64,000 bases of DNA from Sorghum bicolor (lineage: Eukaryota > Streptophyta > Magnoliopsida > Poales > Poaceae), in the NCBI RefSeq assembly GCF_000003195.3, contig NC_012873.2:27226547-27290546 (forward strand). Reading direction: 5' to 3'. The notes beneath the pieces were generated by a model that ran no database searches, was not told where the DNA came from, and saw only the letters and a list, made by a program, of their open reading frames with translations. Of the stretch, positions 11,096 to 21,943 are shown in pieces. The stretch's first letter is position 1; each line of letters begins with the position of its first letter. The translations under genes and the position numbers were made by a program.

Positions 11096-13184
11096 CATAG
11101 ATCACATATGATTTGGCCCGTCGAGCGATACGACGAGCTTCTGACCTGTGTTCTGGCAACTCGCCGCGGATAAGGCAGTCGAGGAACGGTGTGCGCCAAT
11201 CGAATGGTCGACTTGGTCGTCGTTCTATCTCCATCATCTCTTCCACCATTAAGAGCGTATCGACAGCATTGGTTGGTTGGGCGGTGGTGGCGTCGACGCC
11301 AGCCCCCGTGCCTAGGTCGACGGATGGCTCGTGAAGATCTTTTGAGAATGCATCAGGCGGCACCGTGCCTCTGGTCGATGCGATCTTGGCGAGTTCGTCG
11401 GCTGCCTCGTTGTAGCGTCGAGCGATATGGACAAGCTCGAGACCGTGGAACCTGTCCTCGAGTCGACGGACCTCCTTGCAGTACGCTTCCATTTTTGGGT
11501 CGTGGCAGCTCGAGGTTTTCATTACTTGGTCGATGACGAGTTGGGAGTCACCTCGGACGTCGAGGCGTCGGACTCCTAACTCGATAGCGATCTTGAGACC
11601 GTTGACGAGGGCCTCATATTCTGCGACATTGTTAGATGCGGCAAAATGAATCCTGATTACGTACCTCATGTGGACGCCCAAGGGTGAGATGAACAGCAGG
11701 CCGGCTCCGGCTCCAGTTTTCATGAGTGACCCATCGAAATACATCGTCCATAGTTCCGCCTGGACCTGGGTCGGGGGGAGCTGGGTGTCCGTCCATTCTG
11801 CGATGAAGTCTACCAGGGCCTGCGATTTGATGGCCTTGCGAGGCGCATAAGTGAGAGTCTCACTCATGAGTTCGACCGACCATTTTTCTATTCTTCCCGT
11901 GGCTTCTTTGCTCTGGATTATTTCGCCTAAAGGAAAAGACGAGACGACCGTGATGGGGTGGCCAAGGAAGTAATGCTGCAGCTTGCGACGGGCAAGGTTT
12001 ACGGCATAAATCAGCTTCTGGATTTGGGGATAACGTGCTTTTGTCTCCGAAAGCACCTTGCTGACAAAATATACTGGCCTCTGAACCGGTAACGCATGTC
12101 CCTCCTCCTGCCTCTCGACCACCACCGCCGCGCTGACGACCTGGGTCGTCGACGCGACGTAGAGGAGCAGCGGCTCTGCAGGTTGAGGTGGAACCAGGAC
12201 TGGTGCCGAGGTCAGCGTCTTCTTCAGCCTTTCGAGTGCTTCCTCGGCCTCGGGGCTCCAAGAAAAGCGCTCGACCTTCTTTAGGAGTCGATATAATGGT
12301 AATGCCTTTTCTCCTAGTCTCGAGATGAAACGGCTCAGAGCCGCCAGGCACCCAGTGACTCTCTGTACACCCTTGATGTCTCGGATCGGCCCCATTTTCG
12401 TGATGGCCGAGACTTTCTCGGGGTTGGCCTCGATGCCGCGCTGCGAAACGATGTATCCTAGGAGCATGCCTCGAGGCACGCCGAAAACGCACTTCTCGGG
12501 ATTGAGCTTGATCCGGCTGGTGCGTAGGCAACTGAAGGCAATCTCGAGGTCCTGGATCAGGTCTCCTCGTTGCTTTGAGTTGACGACAATGTCGTCGACG
12601 TAGGCCTCGACCGTTGACCCTATATATTCGCCAAATACGTGGAGCATGCAACGTTGATACGTGGCTCCCGCGTTTCGAAGCCCAAATGGCATGGTCGCGT
12701 AGCAATACATCCCAAAAGGCGTGATGAAAGAGGTCGCGAGCTGGTCGGACTCCTTCATTTTTATTTGGTGGTAACCAGAATATGCATCAAGGAAAGAAAG
12801 GGTTTCACATCCCGCGGTAGAATCGACAATATGATCAATGCGTGGCAATGGAAAGGGAACTTTTGGACATGCTTTATTCAGACTAGTATAATCGACACAC
12901 ATCCTCATTTTCCCATTCTTTTTCTTAACTAATACAGGGTTTGCTAACCAGTCAGGATGATGAACCTCCTTGATGAATCCGGCCGTCAAAAGCTTGTGGA
13001 CTTCCTCGCCAATGATCTTGCGCTTCTCCTCATCGAATCGGCGCAACCGCTGCTTCACTGGCTTGGAACCGGCTCGAATCTCCAAGGAGTGCTCGGCGAC
13101 TTCCCTCGGTATGCCTGGCATGTCCGAGGGACTCCATGCAAACATATCAGCATTTGCACGGAGAAAGTCGACGAGCACGGCTTC
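11095..13184 (-). CDS. pol: Tat reverse transcriptase and two RNase H domains
   Basis: Continues the Gag-Pro frame after the TAG. Counting from 13178, the reverse transcriptase spans about residues 40-240, with LDAYSGYHQI (first catalytic Asp), FGLRNAGATYQR and YVDD at 193-196. A degenerate tether/RNase H follows (about 330-440, YFVSKVLSETKARYPQIQKLIYA). The second, archaeal-type RNase H (about 475-600) shows MYFDGS, NNVAEYEAL and RGDSQLVIDQV. This dual arrangement is diagnostic of the Tat clade. The frame runs on to 10959, but its end is out of register. From about 11095 the true sequence (ELYQRSPTGVLQRC) is in another frame, so one frameshift separates RNase H from integrase. Confidence 0.9.
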
Positions 13185-15236
13185 CTATTTGGGGTCGAGG
13201 TCGGCGCTGATCGTCAGCACTTTGCCGTCGGAGTTGTTGGGGTCGAGCGGGATCTTCTTGGTTCCTTCCGCCGCCTCGAAGCTGCCCGCATGACGCTTAG
13301 GCTCTGGAGCCTCAGCGGCCATGGCCTCGAGCTTTGCAACGAGCTCGGTGGAGCTCTCGACCGCCTCCCCGTACTCGACGCACTCGACGTCGCACTCGTA
13401 CGCGTGCTCGAAGGAGGAACTGACAGTGATGACGCCTTTGGGACCAGGCATCTTCAGCTTCAAGTAGGTGTAGTTGGGTATAGCCATGAACTTGGCGTAG
13501 CCCGGGCGCCCGATGATGGCGTGGTACGTGCCTCGGAACCCAACCACCTCAAAGGTGAGGGTCTCCTTCCTGAAGTTGGCCGCTGTGCCGAAGCAGACCG
13601 GTAGGTCAATTCGACCTACTGGCAGTGCCTTTTTCCCTGGCACGACGCCATGGAAACCGCCGGCGCTTGGCTGGAGGCGTCCTCTATCGATGCCGAGGAG
13701 GTCGAGGGTCTCGAGGTAGATGATGTTGAGGCTGCTGCCACCATCCATCAGCACTTTCGAGAGTCGGGTGTTGACGATGATGGGGTCGACGACGAGCGGG
13801 TAGACGCCTGGGGCGACTACCTTGTCGGGGTGGTCCTCTCGGTCGAAAGTGATAGGAGTGCTTGACCAGCTAAGGTACTGGGGCACCGCCATTCTTGCCG
13901 CAAAGACTTCGCGACGCTCCCTTTTGCGCTGCCTCATGGTTAATTGAGTCGAGGGCCCGCCATAGATCATGTAGCAGTCGTGGACGGCGGGGAAGCCGTC
14001 GTCATCTTTGTTGTCCTCCTTGCTGCCAGCCTTCTCTTTCTTGGAGTCATCACGCGTATCTTTTTTGAACCCCAGACTGTCGAAATGCTTTCTCAGCATA
14101 CGACAGTCCTTGAGCTTGTGGTTGGCGCCTCCCTTATGGTAAGGGCACGGCTCCTCCAACATCTTGTCAAAGATGCCTCCATCCGGAGGGCCTCGAGGCT
14201 TCTTTCGATCCATGGCGGCGACAAGGTTGTCATCGGAATCTTCCCGGTGGAACTGCCGCACTTTCTGCTTCTTTTTATTTTTCTTGAGGCCTCGACTGGG
14301 GGTCCCATCTTCGTCGACGGGCTGCTTGCCTTTTCTTCCTTCTGAGCTGAAGAAGGCGCCGACTGCCTCCTCCCCTGCCGCGTAGTTGGCTACTACGTCC
14401 ATCAGCTCGTCGACGGTCTGAGGTCGATTGCGACCTAATTCCCGCACCAAGTCTCGACTGGTGGTGCCCGAGACAAACGCCAAGATGACGTCGTGGTCAG
14501 GGATGTGCGGCAGCTCAGTGCGCTGCTTCGAGAAGCGTCGAGCATACTCCCGAAGAGTTTCTCCCGACTTCTGCTTGCACTTGCTGAGGTCCCACGAGTT
14601 CCCTGGCCGTATGTAGGTCCCTTTGAAGTTACCCTCGAAGACTCTGACCAGATCAACCCAGTTGTGGATCTGATTGGCAGGGAGTTCCTCGAGCCATTGA
14701 CGGGCGGTGTCGGAGAGGAAAAGGGGTAGCTGTCTGATGATGGCTCGATCATCACCTCGAGCGCCACCTAGCTGACTGGCCAGCCTGAAGTCGGCCAGCC
14801 ACAACTCTGGTTTGGTCTCTCCATTGTACTTCGCGATGCTGGTCGGGGGTCGAAATGGATTGGGCAGGGGCGTGCTGCGGATCGCCCTGCTGAACACCCA
14901 TGGGCCTGGTGGCTCGGGGGCCACCCGGTCCTCGTCGCTGTCGTATCTCCCACCGCGATGCGCGCTATAACCGCGCTCTTCCGCGTCTCCGTGCCGGCGG
15001 CGTCGATTTTCTTTGATGTCGTGTCGCGCGTCGTGTCGACGTTGATTGTCGACGGGGAGGATGAGAGCGGTCTTTCTATCTCGAGGGGGAGGTTGTTGAT
15101 GGACTGACACCTCCTCTTCGTTTAGAGGCTGTTCGTCGCGCTTCTCTGTGGCAGCTCCTCGTCGTCGAGACGCCGAACTTTCGGCTTGTTGAACCGCCGC
15201 CACCTGGAGCAATGTCTGTACCTCATCTCGAATGCG
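13185..15236 (-). CDS. gag-pro: Tat Gag capsid/nucleocapsid plus aspartic protease
   Basis: In frame with the upstream segment. Residues about 90-300 form the Retrotrans_gag capsid domain (FRPPTSIAKYNGETKPELWL, RQWLEELPANQIHNW, FKGTYIRPGN, SGTTSRDLVRELGRNRP). A zinc-knuckle-like CPYHKGGANHKLKDC (CX2H-X4-H-type) follows near residue 360. The C-terminal third is the protease, with active-site VLMDGGSSLNI (DGGS, the Tat form of DTGS) and the flap/end signature YHAIIGRPGYAKFMAIPNY. The segment ends at TAG, 13185-13187. The next codons stay in frame (EAVLVDF...), so the stop is probably CAG-to-TAG, or possibly a leaky UAG between Pro and RT. The protein would form the virus-like particle and mature it. 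Confidence 0.9.
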   Translation of the reverse strand, partial: RIRDEVQTLLQVAAVQQAESSASRRRGAATEKRDEQPLNEEEVSVHQQPPPRDRKTALILPVDNQRRHDARHDIKENRRRRHGDAEERGYSAHRGGRYDSDEDRVAPEPPGPWVFSRAIRSTPLPNPFRPPTSIAKYNGETKPELWLADFRLASQLGGARGDDRAIIRQLPLFLSDTARQWLEELPANQIHNWVDLVRVFEGNFKGTYIRPGNSWDLSKCKQKSGETLREYARRFSKQRTELPHIPDHDVILAFVSGTTSRDLVRELGRNRPQTVDELMDVVANYAAGEEAVGAFFSSEGRKGKQPVDEDGTPSRGLKKNKKKQKVRQFHREDSDDNLVAAMDRKKPRGPPDGGIFDKMLEEPCPYHKGGANHKLKDCRMLRKHFDSLGFKKDTRDDSKKEKAGSKEDNKDDDGFPAVHDCYMIYGGPSTQLTMRQRKRERREVFAARMAVPQYLSWSSTPITFDREDHPDKVVAPGVYPLVVDPIIVNTRLSKVLMDGGSSLNIIYLETLDLLGIDRGRLQPSAGGFHGVVPGKKALPVGRIDLPVCFGTAANFRKETLTFEVVGFRGTYHAIIGRPGYAKFMAIPNYTYLKLKMPGPKGVITVSSSFEHAYECDVECVEYGEAVESSTELVAKLEAMAAEAPEPKRHAGSFEAAEGTKKIPLDPNNSDGKVLTISADLDPK

Positions 15237-16337
15237 TCAGGCCTGGGAATTCGACGGCTCTGGCATGTTATGTAACAGCATCGTCGCTGCCACTACATTC
15301 TGGCCTGCTCGAGGGAAACGGCTGACAGGTTGCTCTGGCTCTGCGTCGCCGACGATCTGTCGATGTACCTCTCGAGCGCGTCTGCGGACACTTCCGCCCG
15401 GCGGGTAGGGCAGGTCTTGCTCGAGGATTTGCTCGAGCAGGACGAGGCGCTCGCGGTCTTCGTCGAGCTTCATCTTGAGCTCCCGCAGCTGCGCGAGCTG
15501 CGCGGTTCTGTCTTCCTGAGGAGGGGGGTCGACCTGTCCGTCGTTCCCAGGCGTCCTGGGGTCTTCTCGCGCCGCGGGGGCTCGACCACCCGCAGCAGCA
15601 TCCCGTGTCTCGTCAGTAGTTTCTACCACCCCGTCGATGTGATAGCATTCCCTCGTAGGGTCATAGCTATCTGTCTCGGAGTCGGAGTCCGGTTCGGCGG
15701 CGTAGAAACACCCACGTCCTTCCTCCAGCAATCGTTGCCTGAGGGAGGTGATCGAGTATCGTCCGGGGCCTAGACGACGGAGGTCTTGTACTCGGGAAAG
15801 GTCCGGCAGCTCGGACGCCGGCCGCCGTGCTTCAGAGCTACGTGGGAGGACCATTGGTCTTTCTACGTACGTCTGGGCGTTTGGGCATATCGCCCTGGCG
15901 AGCAACGCCGCGGTGTTGTCCAATCCGAACGGCAGTGCCGCTCTTGGAGAGAACAACCCGTGTGGAAGTAGCCTAGCTGCGGTGGGGGAGAGCGCGCGAG
16001 ACGCGTCCCCTCCCGTCGTCGCGCGGTGCTGAGTCGTCGCGCTTGTTGCTCCGTCACACGGTGCTGCCGACGTGTGGCCTACGTCCTGCCTCGCACGAGT
16101 TGTTGGTCGTGCTGAAGCAGAGGGGCCGCGGTGGTGCTGCCCGCGCCTCTTCTTAGGCGGGGAGGCGTGGTGGTGAGGGCGTCTCGGGGCCTTCAACCGT
16201 GCTGGCGTAACGCGGGCTCCTCCTGGTCCTTTGACTGAGAGCAAGATCATGTCGTAGCCGGAGCCCGTAGACATGAACTCGAGACTCCCAAACCAAATCA
16301 CCGTGGAGCGCGGAAACGGCGAGGCAAGAGTAGCCAT
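15237..16337 (-). CDS. gag: Tat Gag polyprotein, N-terminal segment (ends at a premature TGA)
   Basis: The start is the first minus-strand ATG after the primer site, 16337. The open frame reaches further back, but only through the primer site. The segment is basic and proline/arginine-rich at first (KKRRGQHHRG), with later acidic and heptad-like stretches (ELKMKLDEDRERLVLLEQILEQ) suggesting a coiled coil. It ends at TGA, 15237-15239. The same frame continues without shift into the capsid-bearing segment (from 15236), so the stop is most simply a CGA-to-TGA change in an otherwise single Gag-Pol frame. This part is the variable N-terminal extension typical of Tat Gag proteins. The capsid domain itself is in the next segment. 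Confidence 0.75.
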   Translation of the reverse strand: MATLASPFPRSTVIWFGSLEFMSTGSGYDMILLSVKGPGGARVTPARLKAPRRPHHHASPPKKRRGQHHRGPSASARPTTRARQDVGHTSAAPCDGATSATTQHRATTGGDASRALSPTAARLLPHGLFSPRAALPFGLDNTAALLARAICPNAQTYVERPMVLPRSSEARRPASELPDLSRVQDLRRLGPGRYSITSLRQRLLEEGRGCFYAAEPDSDSETDSYDPTRECYHIDGVVETTDETRDAAAGGRAPAAREDPRTPGNDGQVDPPPQEDRTAQLAQLRELKMKLDEDRERLVLLEQILEQDLPYPPGGSVRRRAREVHRQIVGDAEPEQPVSRFPRAGQNVVAATMLLHNMPEPSNSQA

Positions 16338-16373
16338 CCGGAAAGGAGTGGGAAATCGATGAAAAACACGCAG

Positions 16374-16393
16374 GACCCCTACCTGGCGCGCCA
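16374..16393 (-). other. Primer-binding site of the Tat element
   Basis: On the minus strand, two bases after the LTR, TGGCGCGCCAGGTAGGGGTC begins with TGG as expected for pairing to a tRNA CCA end. I do not assign the tRNA with confidence. Confidence 0.65.
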
Positions 16394-16395
16394 AC

Positions 16396-17438
16396 TGTCG
16401 GTGTTTTCCCCCGGGGGGTCACACCAACGAGTAAATTTGTATGCGTGCTCCCTTTCCCGGATGGTGATGCAAGAAGACACAGAGATTTATCCTGGTTCGG
16501 GCAAGAGAAGGCCCTACGTCCAGCGGGGGGAGAGAGTTTGTATTATCTTGCACCTATGTGCTTGTACAGGGGCGAATACAAGCGTGGTATGAAGTGTGGA
16601 GCTCTACTACGTATGAGCGTGGTCTTGTGTCGTGATCTCTCTGTTCTATTCCTGAGTCCCTCCTTTTATAGTTCCAAGGAAGGACCTAGGGTACATGTAT
16701 AGGTGTAGGAATTGGAGTCGATAGCAGCATGGAGCGCTGACCTACTCGAGGTTTCCGTACCGGCATGACCTCGAGCCGTCCCGTCTTAATAGCCTGGTGA
16801 TGATCACGCGTGCCCCTGCATTCTGCTCTGCGCGCCGTCTTGGATTGGTTCGGCGGATGCACGCTTATATGGCTCGGCGGCAAATCCGGCGGAGCGGTTA
16901 CGGCGTGGTCAGTCGACGCCCGACTCGTCTCCAGGAAGGTGCCTGGTGAAGTCAAGGGTCGGACGCCGTACGAGGTGTCGATATCTGGAGCGCTGACCTT
17001 GGGTGTCTCGAGGGGGTCCCGATTAGACGTTCCATCCTTGTTTCCCGCGTCCTGACACGCCCTGGGTCGTTCGGTGGGAAGGCTGCAAAAAGAACGATGG
17101 GACAGAAGCCTGTTCCCTATCACGCCTCCCGTGACCCGTGTGTTAGGTGGGGAAGCGTCAGGTGCATTAAATGCCCTGGATCTCGTGCGCGCGTCAGGCG
17201 GCGGACAGTGTCCTTGCGCTCGACGCCTCTCGGTTCGCTCGAGCCCGCTTCCGTATTCGACGGCAGTTGTCGCTCGAGGCCTGATCGATTCGCTCGACGC
17301 TATTTCCGTCTTCGAGGTTGCGGCCATCGATGGTCGTGCGTGTGTGCGGACGGAGCGTCGAATCGAGGCGCTAGTTTTACGTACGGATGGTTTCGTTATT
17401 CGTGTTGGTGAGGGTACCCCTTGTTGATACCCTCGACA
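16396..17438 (-). repeat. Tat element 5' LTR
   Basis: 1043 bp, nearly identical to the 3' LTR. The TATA box for the genomic transcript is at the complement of 16662-16671. Confidence 0.95.
16662..16671 (-). promoter_or_regulatory. TATA box of the Tat genomic RNA
   Basis: CTATAAAAGG on the minus strand in the 5' LTR, about 770 bases into the LTR from its U3 end. The same site exists in the 3' LTR at 3338-3347. Confidence 0.65.
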
Positions 17439-17443
17439 ACACA
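17439..17443. repeat. Target-site duplication ACACA, right, of the Tat element
   Basis: Matches 3067-3071. Confidence 0.9.
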
Positions 17444-17999
17444 GCTTGACCACACTCAATGCTCATAAGCAGTAAAAGTAAATATGTGGCTCAAAGTCTA
17501 ATAAGCATGTATGTATAGGTGTGGTAGGAATTTAAGCTCTCATCATACAGAAACTCATCATGTGTTATTTTAAAGATTTTTCAAAGATAAAATTTTCTAG
17601 AATTCTAGCATCTCTAGGAATAGATAAACAGCAGCTCAACCTTCCCATATCATATCCGTTAACAACCTAGACTTTAGATCAAGTACTCTTCCCACAAGTT
17701 CAGGTTTAGAGCAAATCTTATTTCATAACAGACATGCCTAAACTTGAGAGAGATTTCAATTTTGAGAACTAGTCATGGCAGAGCAACTATTCATCATTTC
17801 CATGTGAGAGCTTATCATGAGGGTTCATAGCAAACTTTATTTATTTATTTATTTAGCAAAATATTTATTTGGGTTTTTTATGATTATGCATCTTTTTATT
17901 ATTTGAATAAAGTATAAACGCGATTAGAAACACTTAGCTGGATAAATGGGGGCGCTCTCCCCCAAGCTGGATTTTAATGTAATTTCTTCTGCTGTAGCA
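17444..17999 (-). other. Element A 3' untranslated region, part 2
   Basis: Continuation of the element A tail. It matches the reverse complement of about 55170-55725 in A2, including an internal CTCCCCCAAGCTGG (polypurine-like on minus) at about 17956-17970. No gene is seen. Confidence 0.6.
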
Positions 18000-20900
18000 T
18001 GTAACAGAACCGCCCAAATTATAAGAGATTAAGCTTAATAGTGACCATTTACACAGTCGAACCATCGAGCTTAAACCCATATAATCCCGGTAGTCCGTGA
18101 AATCTCGATGGATTTCAAACCACATATCGTACATACAGCCAAGATCATAATAAGTTTAGCGGTCTCCATTCACAATTACATCTAGTTTACAACATTCATA
18201 AAATACATCGAAGTTCTTAAAATTATTACAAACCAAGTTCTTAAGTAGAGGAAGCTTCATAGTTTGAAAATAATACACACATACTTAGTCTGATACAGTG
18301 TCATAGTTCAGTCATTCCCGCAAAAGCAAAAGAGGAGGTAGAGTGACCATCGCCCTTGGTCTAGTCATCGCCCATTGCTGGGTACAAGTAGAGGATGCAA
18401 TAACCATAGTACATTTGACCATCTGCAAAAAAACATGGGAGTAGAACCCTGAGTACGAGAATGTACTCAGCAAGACTTACCCGTCGTAAACCAAAAATAA
18501 AGACTCTTCAAGGATCATGAAGGCTATATAGTGGGGGTAGCTGATGACTTTTTGCATAAAAGCACTATTCTATTAACATATCCTAAAGGAATCCTTCTTC
18601 TTTTAATTAGCTCAAGTTGAAAGTATCATTACCTATTATCTAGGTTTGCACCTGCACTATGGCAAACATTGTAATAATATGATGGTACCTCATCATAGCA
18701 TTCATGCAATTATTTATCATATAAGTATATAACCCAAGTGTTCCATAGTCCTTACTACGAGGACGAAGCTCATGTCAAGTCCTCACTGTCCAGGAGCGAT
18801 GGCAATTCGAATCGATTTCTAACCAGCTGGCGAGTTATTCCCCACACAAACCACACTCACTATTCAAGTGAGCTACAGATCACCGTGTTACACTATCCAG
18901 GACCAATTCGCGGGTTCGGCAAGCACCGCCAGTACCCGAGCACCGTTCCGGCGACCGAGGTATCCAAGGTATACCAAGGTTGCGCGCCGCGCCCTCGTCG
19001 TTCTCCTCAACCATCACCAATACAGCGCATGGAGGCTCGACTCCCGGCCCGGATAGTGTTCAGGCTTCGCGGTCGGAACGACTTATCCTTCCAACTAAGT
19101 GTGGGGCATGCGTTCAACATGACAAGAGCGCCGTCAACTATCGATCCTTAATCGACACAGGCAGGGGCACTACAGTCAACCCACCATAAGACCCTGCCCG
19201 GTCTCAAATTCCATTCCACACTTGGTTATTCTCTACCAAACCAATCACCACTTAATCAAGCAGGTATCCACCTATATCTCGCATGTGATAGGAAATCACC
19301 CGACTTCTACCGGACTAGGCAAGCTAAGCATAGACTCCATGCCTATCTACATAGGACAAGGTAGATAAACAAGTGGTGATATCAAGGAGTAGATATGAAT
19401 CAACGGTATCAAGCAATTCCTATCACTTAAATGCAACATAGTAGAACAAGCATAATATATTATTTAACTTAGCGAGAATAGGGAGACTTAGAATGCTCCG
19501 GGGCTTGCCTTTCTCAAACGTGCTCGGCTTGTGATCCGGGCACTCTTGCAGCTCTTCTCCGAGCTCTGACACTCCTAGAGGTTCCTGCTCCTGTGATTCC
19601 TCCTGCTCCTCGGGTCCCACCTCGTTCTCCTGCGAGCCTGTATGATGCATGTGTGCTCATGAGTGGAGTGCGAGATGCCCGGGTGCAATGCTTATATGAG
19701 AGGGTACCAAATGACCATGACATGATGCATAGATGATTTAATTGGTCATTCTTTTTACAAGGTAGTCAACATCATCCGAGAACATGCAATCACACTAAGC
19801 ATCTATTCCCTTCTCTTCTACAAATTGTCCTCAACTGTAACCAGCAACTCACAAGATGCTTCAAAGATACACCAAACCCCTTTTATTTACTTAATCTATA
19901 TATAGAGTTCATAATTTCTTTATCCATATTTAGGCCTACCAACCTAGCATGCATTTCTTTTTATCAATAAATTCCACAAAAATTACAGTAGACTACCAGT
20001 CAAACATAAAGTCTACCATAAATTTCCCATAATAATTGGACACATATTTTGAGCTACAAAAATCACAAGATTAATTCATAAAAGCAAGTATAAATACTCT
20101 ACTATGGTATAAGTGTCAAACAGCAGATTTTGTATTTTTCTAAGTTACTTATTATCATAAGAAACACTCAAAAAAATTTCCAGATTAATTGCATGATCCA
20201 ATTATTTATTAAAAATCATAAACCACTGCCATGCAAGCATTTAAATCACCATAAATTCATACATACAGCAACTAATGTGTAACATATTTTTCCTAGAGCC
20301 TAAACATCCATGCAGAGCCCATAAAACAAGTTTCATATTTTTCTGAGCTATATTTTAATTACTATGCATTTTACAAATTTTAGCAAAAACATGGATTAAA
20401 TATAATTGCACAGAAAAATTGTCCAAACATGACATGCAACCAAACCAAACTATAGATCTGAGATTCTAGAACACACCAAAATTTATTTCACTCATTTTGG
20501 AGCCATGCATCTCAAGATATGGATTTTCTCTCATTTAAATCAATTTCTAGAAATTATTTTCTGAAAACCAATTCAAAAACGAGATCAAAAACACTAAGGA
20601 CACCCGGATCTATACCCAACTCGGTCCCACTGCGACTGAGGGCCTCTGACCCCACTGGTCAGTGTGACCGAGAGGGAGGGCACCTCCGACGAGCGGATCT
20701 CGCCGGCGGTGAGGTCCCCGGCCACGGGGTGAGCACCATCGTGCTCCCCGCAGCGAGGCGCACCCAAGGGTGCCCTTGGATCGGCCGGAGGATGACCGGA
20801 GCACCCTCGCGAGCATGCAATGCGGCACGACGCGCTGCTCACCGTGGCCAGTCTGCTCCGACGCGGTAGAGCGCGCGCAAAGTCCCGTCGAGGCATCCCC

Positions 20901-21909
20901 ATCGAGCTACGGATCTAACGCGCCAAAAAGCAAGCAAAACGATGCAGAAACGAGTGAGGTTCGACGTGGCAGAGCTCTCCGGCGAGGTCGGAGTAACTCC
21001 GACGAGCGATTCACGGCGCACGGTGGCCTCTTACCCCGGTAGAGCGTGCGCAAAAGCTTACCGCGGCGAAGGCGAGTGCAGTGGTGGCTTTGGCGCCGAG
21101 GATAGGCCACTGGCGTGACCGGCGGTGAGCAGCGGGGCTTTACCAGCGATGGCGCTGCGGCGGAACGGCTACGGCGGTGGCGCTCGCGAGCGGAGGAAGA
21201 AGAGGGGAGCGGGGAGGGGACAGAATGGCGCGTCGGGGTGCGGGGTGGCGTTCCGACCAGGTTAAGCCGGTCGGCCGCGGCGCGTCCAACGCCGGCGTAC
21301 AGCCGCCACGTGGCCGGCGCCGGGTGGAGCGAGGCGGGCGCCACGCGCTGGAGAGAGAGCGCCGCGCTGTCTGGCTGGGCCAAAAGGGAGGCGGGTCGGC
21401 CCAGCAGCGCCTGTCCCCTTTCTCTTTTTTTTGAATTTCTTTTCTCAAATTCTTTCTAAATTCATTTGGACTATTTAAAAATCATTTTCATCTTTTTCTT
21501 CTAAAATAAAAGTTGTTCCAAAACAAAAACCCTACAACTTTGCTTTAAGTCGAATTCACAAATTCCAATTAGATTTTGAAATACACTCAAAACTAGTTAT
21601 AGGTTTTTAAATAAATCTATTTTGGGAAATTTAGTATAAAATCAATTTCTCAATTTCTATAGCTCCAAAAATATCACAAAATTACTCTTAAATATTCTAA
21701 CACTCATTTCAACTTAATTTGGGAAATTCAAGAATTTAGAAGCAAGCATGATATTTGTAACATATTTAATTCTCATAAAATAAAGCACATAAAATCACAC
21801 TTTGAATTATGTTTGTGCTCATGGAATGTGATGCTTATGCCAAGCTTGATGAGGATGCTTATGAATGTTTTGTGAGACTAAGTGCATGCTTCACACCTAG
21901 GGTGTTACA
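18000..21909 (-). repeat. Tekay element 3' LTR
   Basis: 3910 bp. AT-rich ends flank a GC-rich block (about 20590-21420) with many weak open frames. A short hairpin, CTGAGTAC-GAGAAT-GTACTCAG, lies at 18449-18470, next to a splice-donor-like GGTAAGT on the minus strand. No gene is supported inside, although the frame at 19423-19650 (minus) is also kept in the other LTR. Confidence 0.9.
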
Positions 21910-21923
21910 GCCCTTCCTCCTTT
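21910..21923 (-). other. Polypurine tract of the Tekay element
   Basis: On the minus strand, AAAGGAGGAAGGGC lies directly before the LTR's TGTAACACC. Confidence 0.7.
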
Positions 21924-21943
21924 AGGGAAATCTCGTCCCGAGA

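Larger units (their letters stand above)
3072..17438 (-). mobile_element. Young Tat-lineage Ty3/Gypsy retrotransposon with antisense accessory gene
   Basis: 14.4-kb minus-strand element with two 1043-bp LTRs that differ by eye at only three bases (3233, 3555, 3856 and their partners). ACACA is duplicated on both sides (3067-3071, 17439-17443). Order on the minus strand: 5' LTR, primer site, gag-protease, reverse transcriptase, RNase H, a second RNase H, integrase, then a convergent gene on the plus strand, polypurine tract and 3' LTR. The second, archaeal-type RNase H, the extra gene between integrase and the 3' LTR, and the absence of a chromodomain place it in the Tat clade (Grande/RIRE2/Cinful relatives). 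Two nonsense changes and one frameshift interrupt gag-pol. Confidence 0.92.

Noticed and set aside
11860..12705. 281-residue minus-strand frame inside the Tat pol
   Set aside because: It is an out-of-frame shadow of the reverse transcriptase and RNase H region.
20594..21459. Possible gene in the GC-rich block of the Tekay LTR
   Set aside because: Frames differ between the two LTRs, have no domain and lie within a repeat that matches at 31150-32018.
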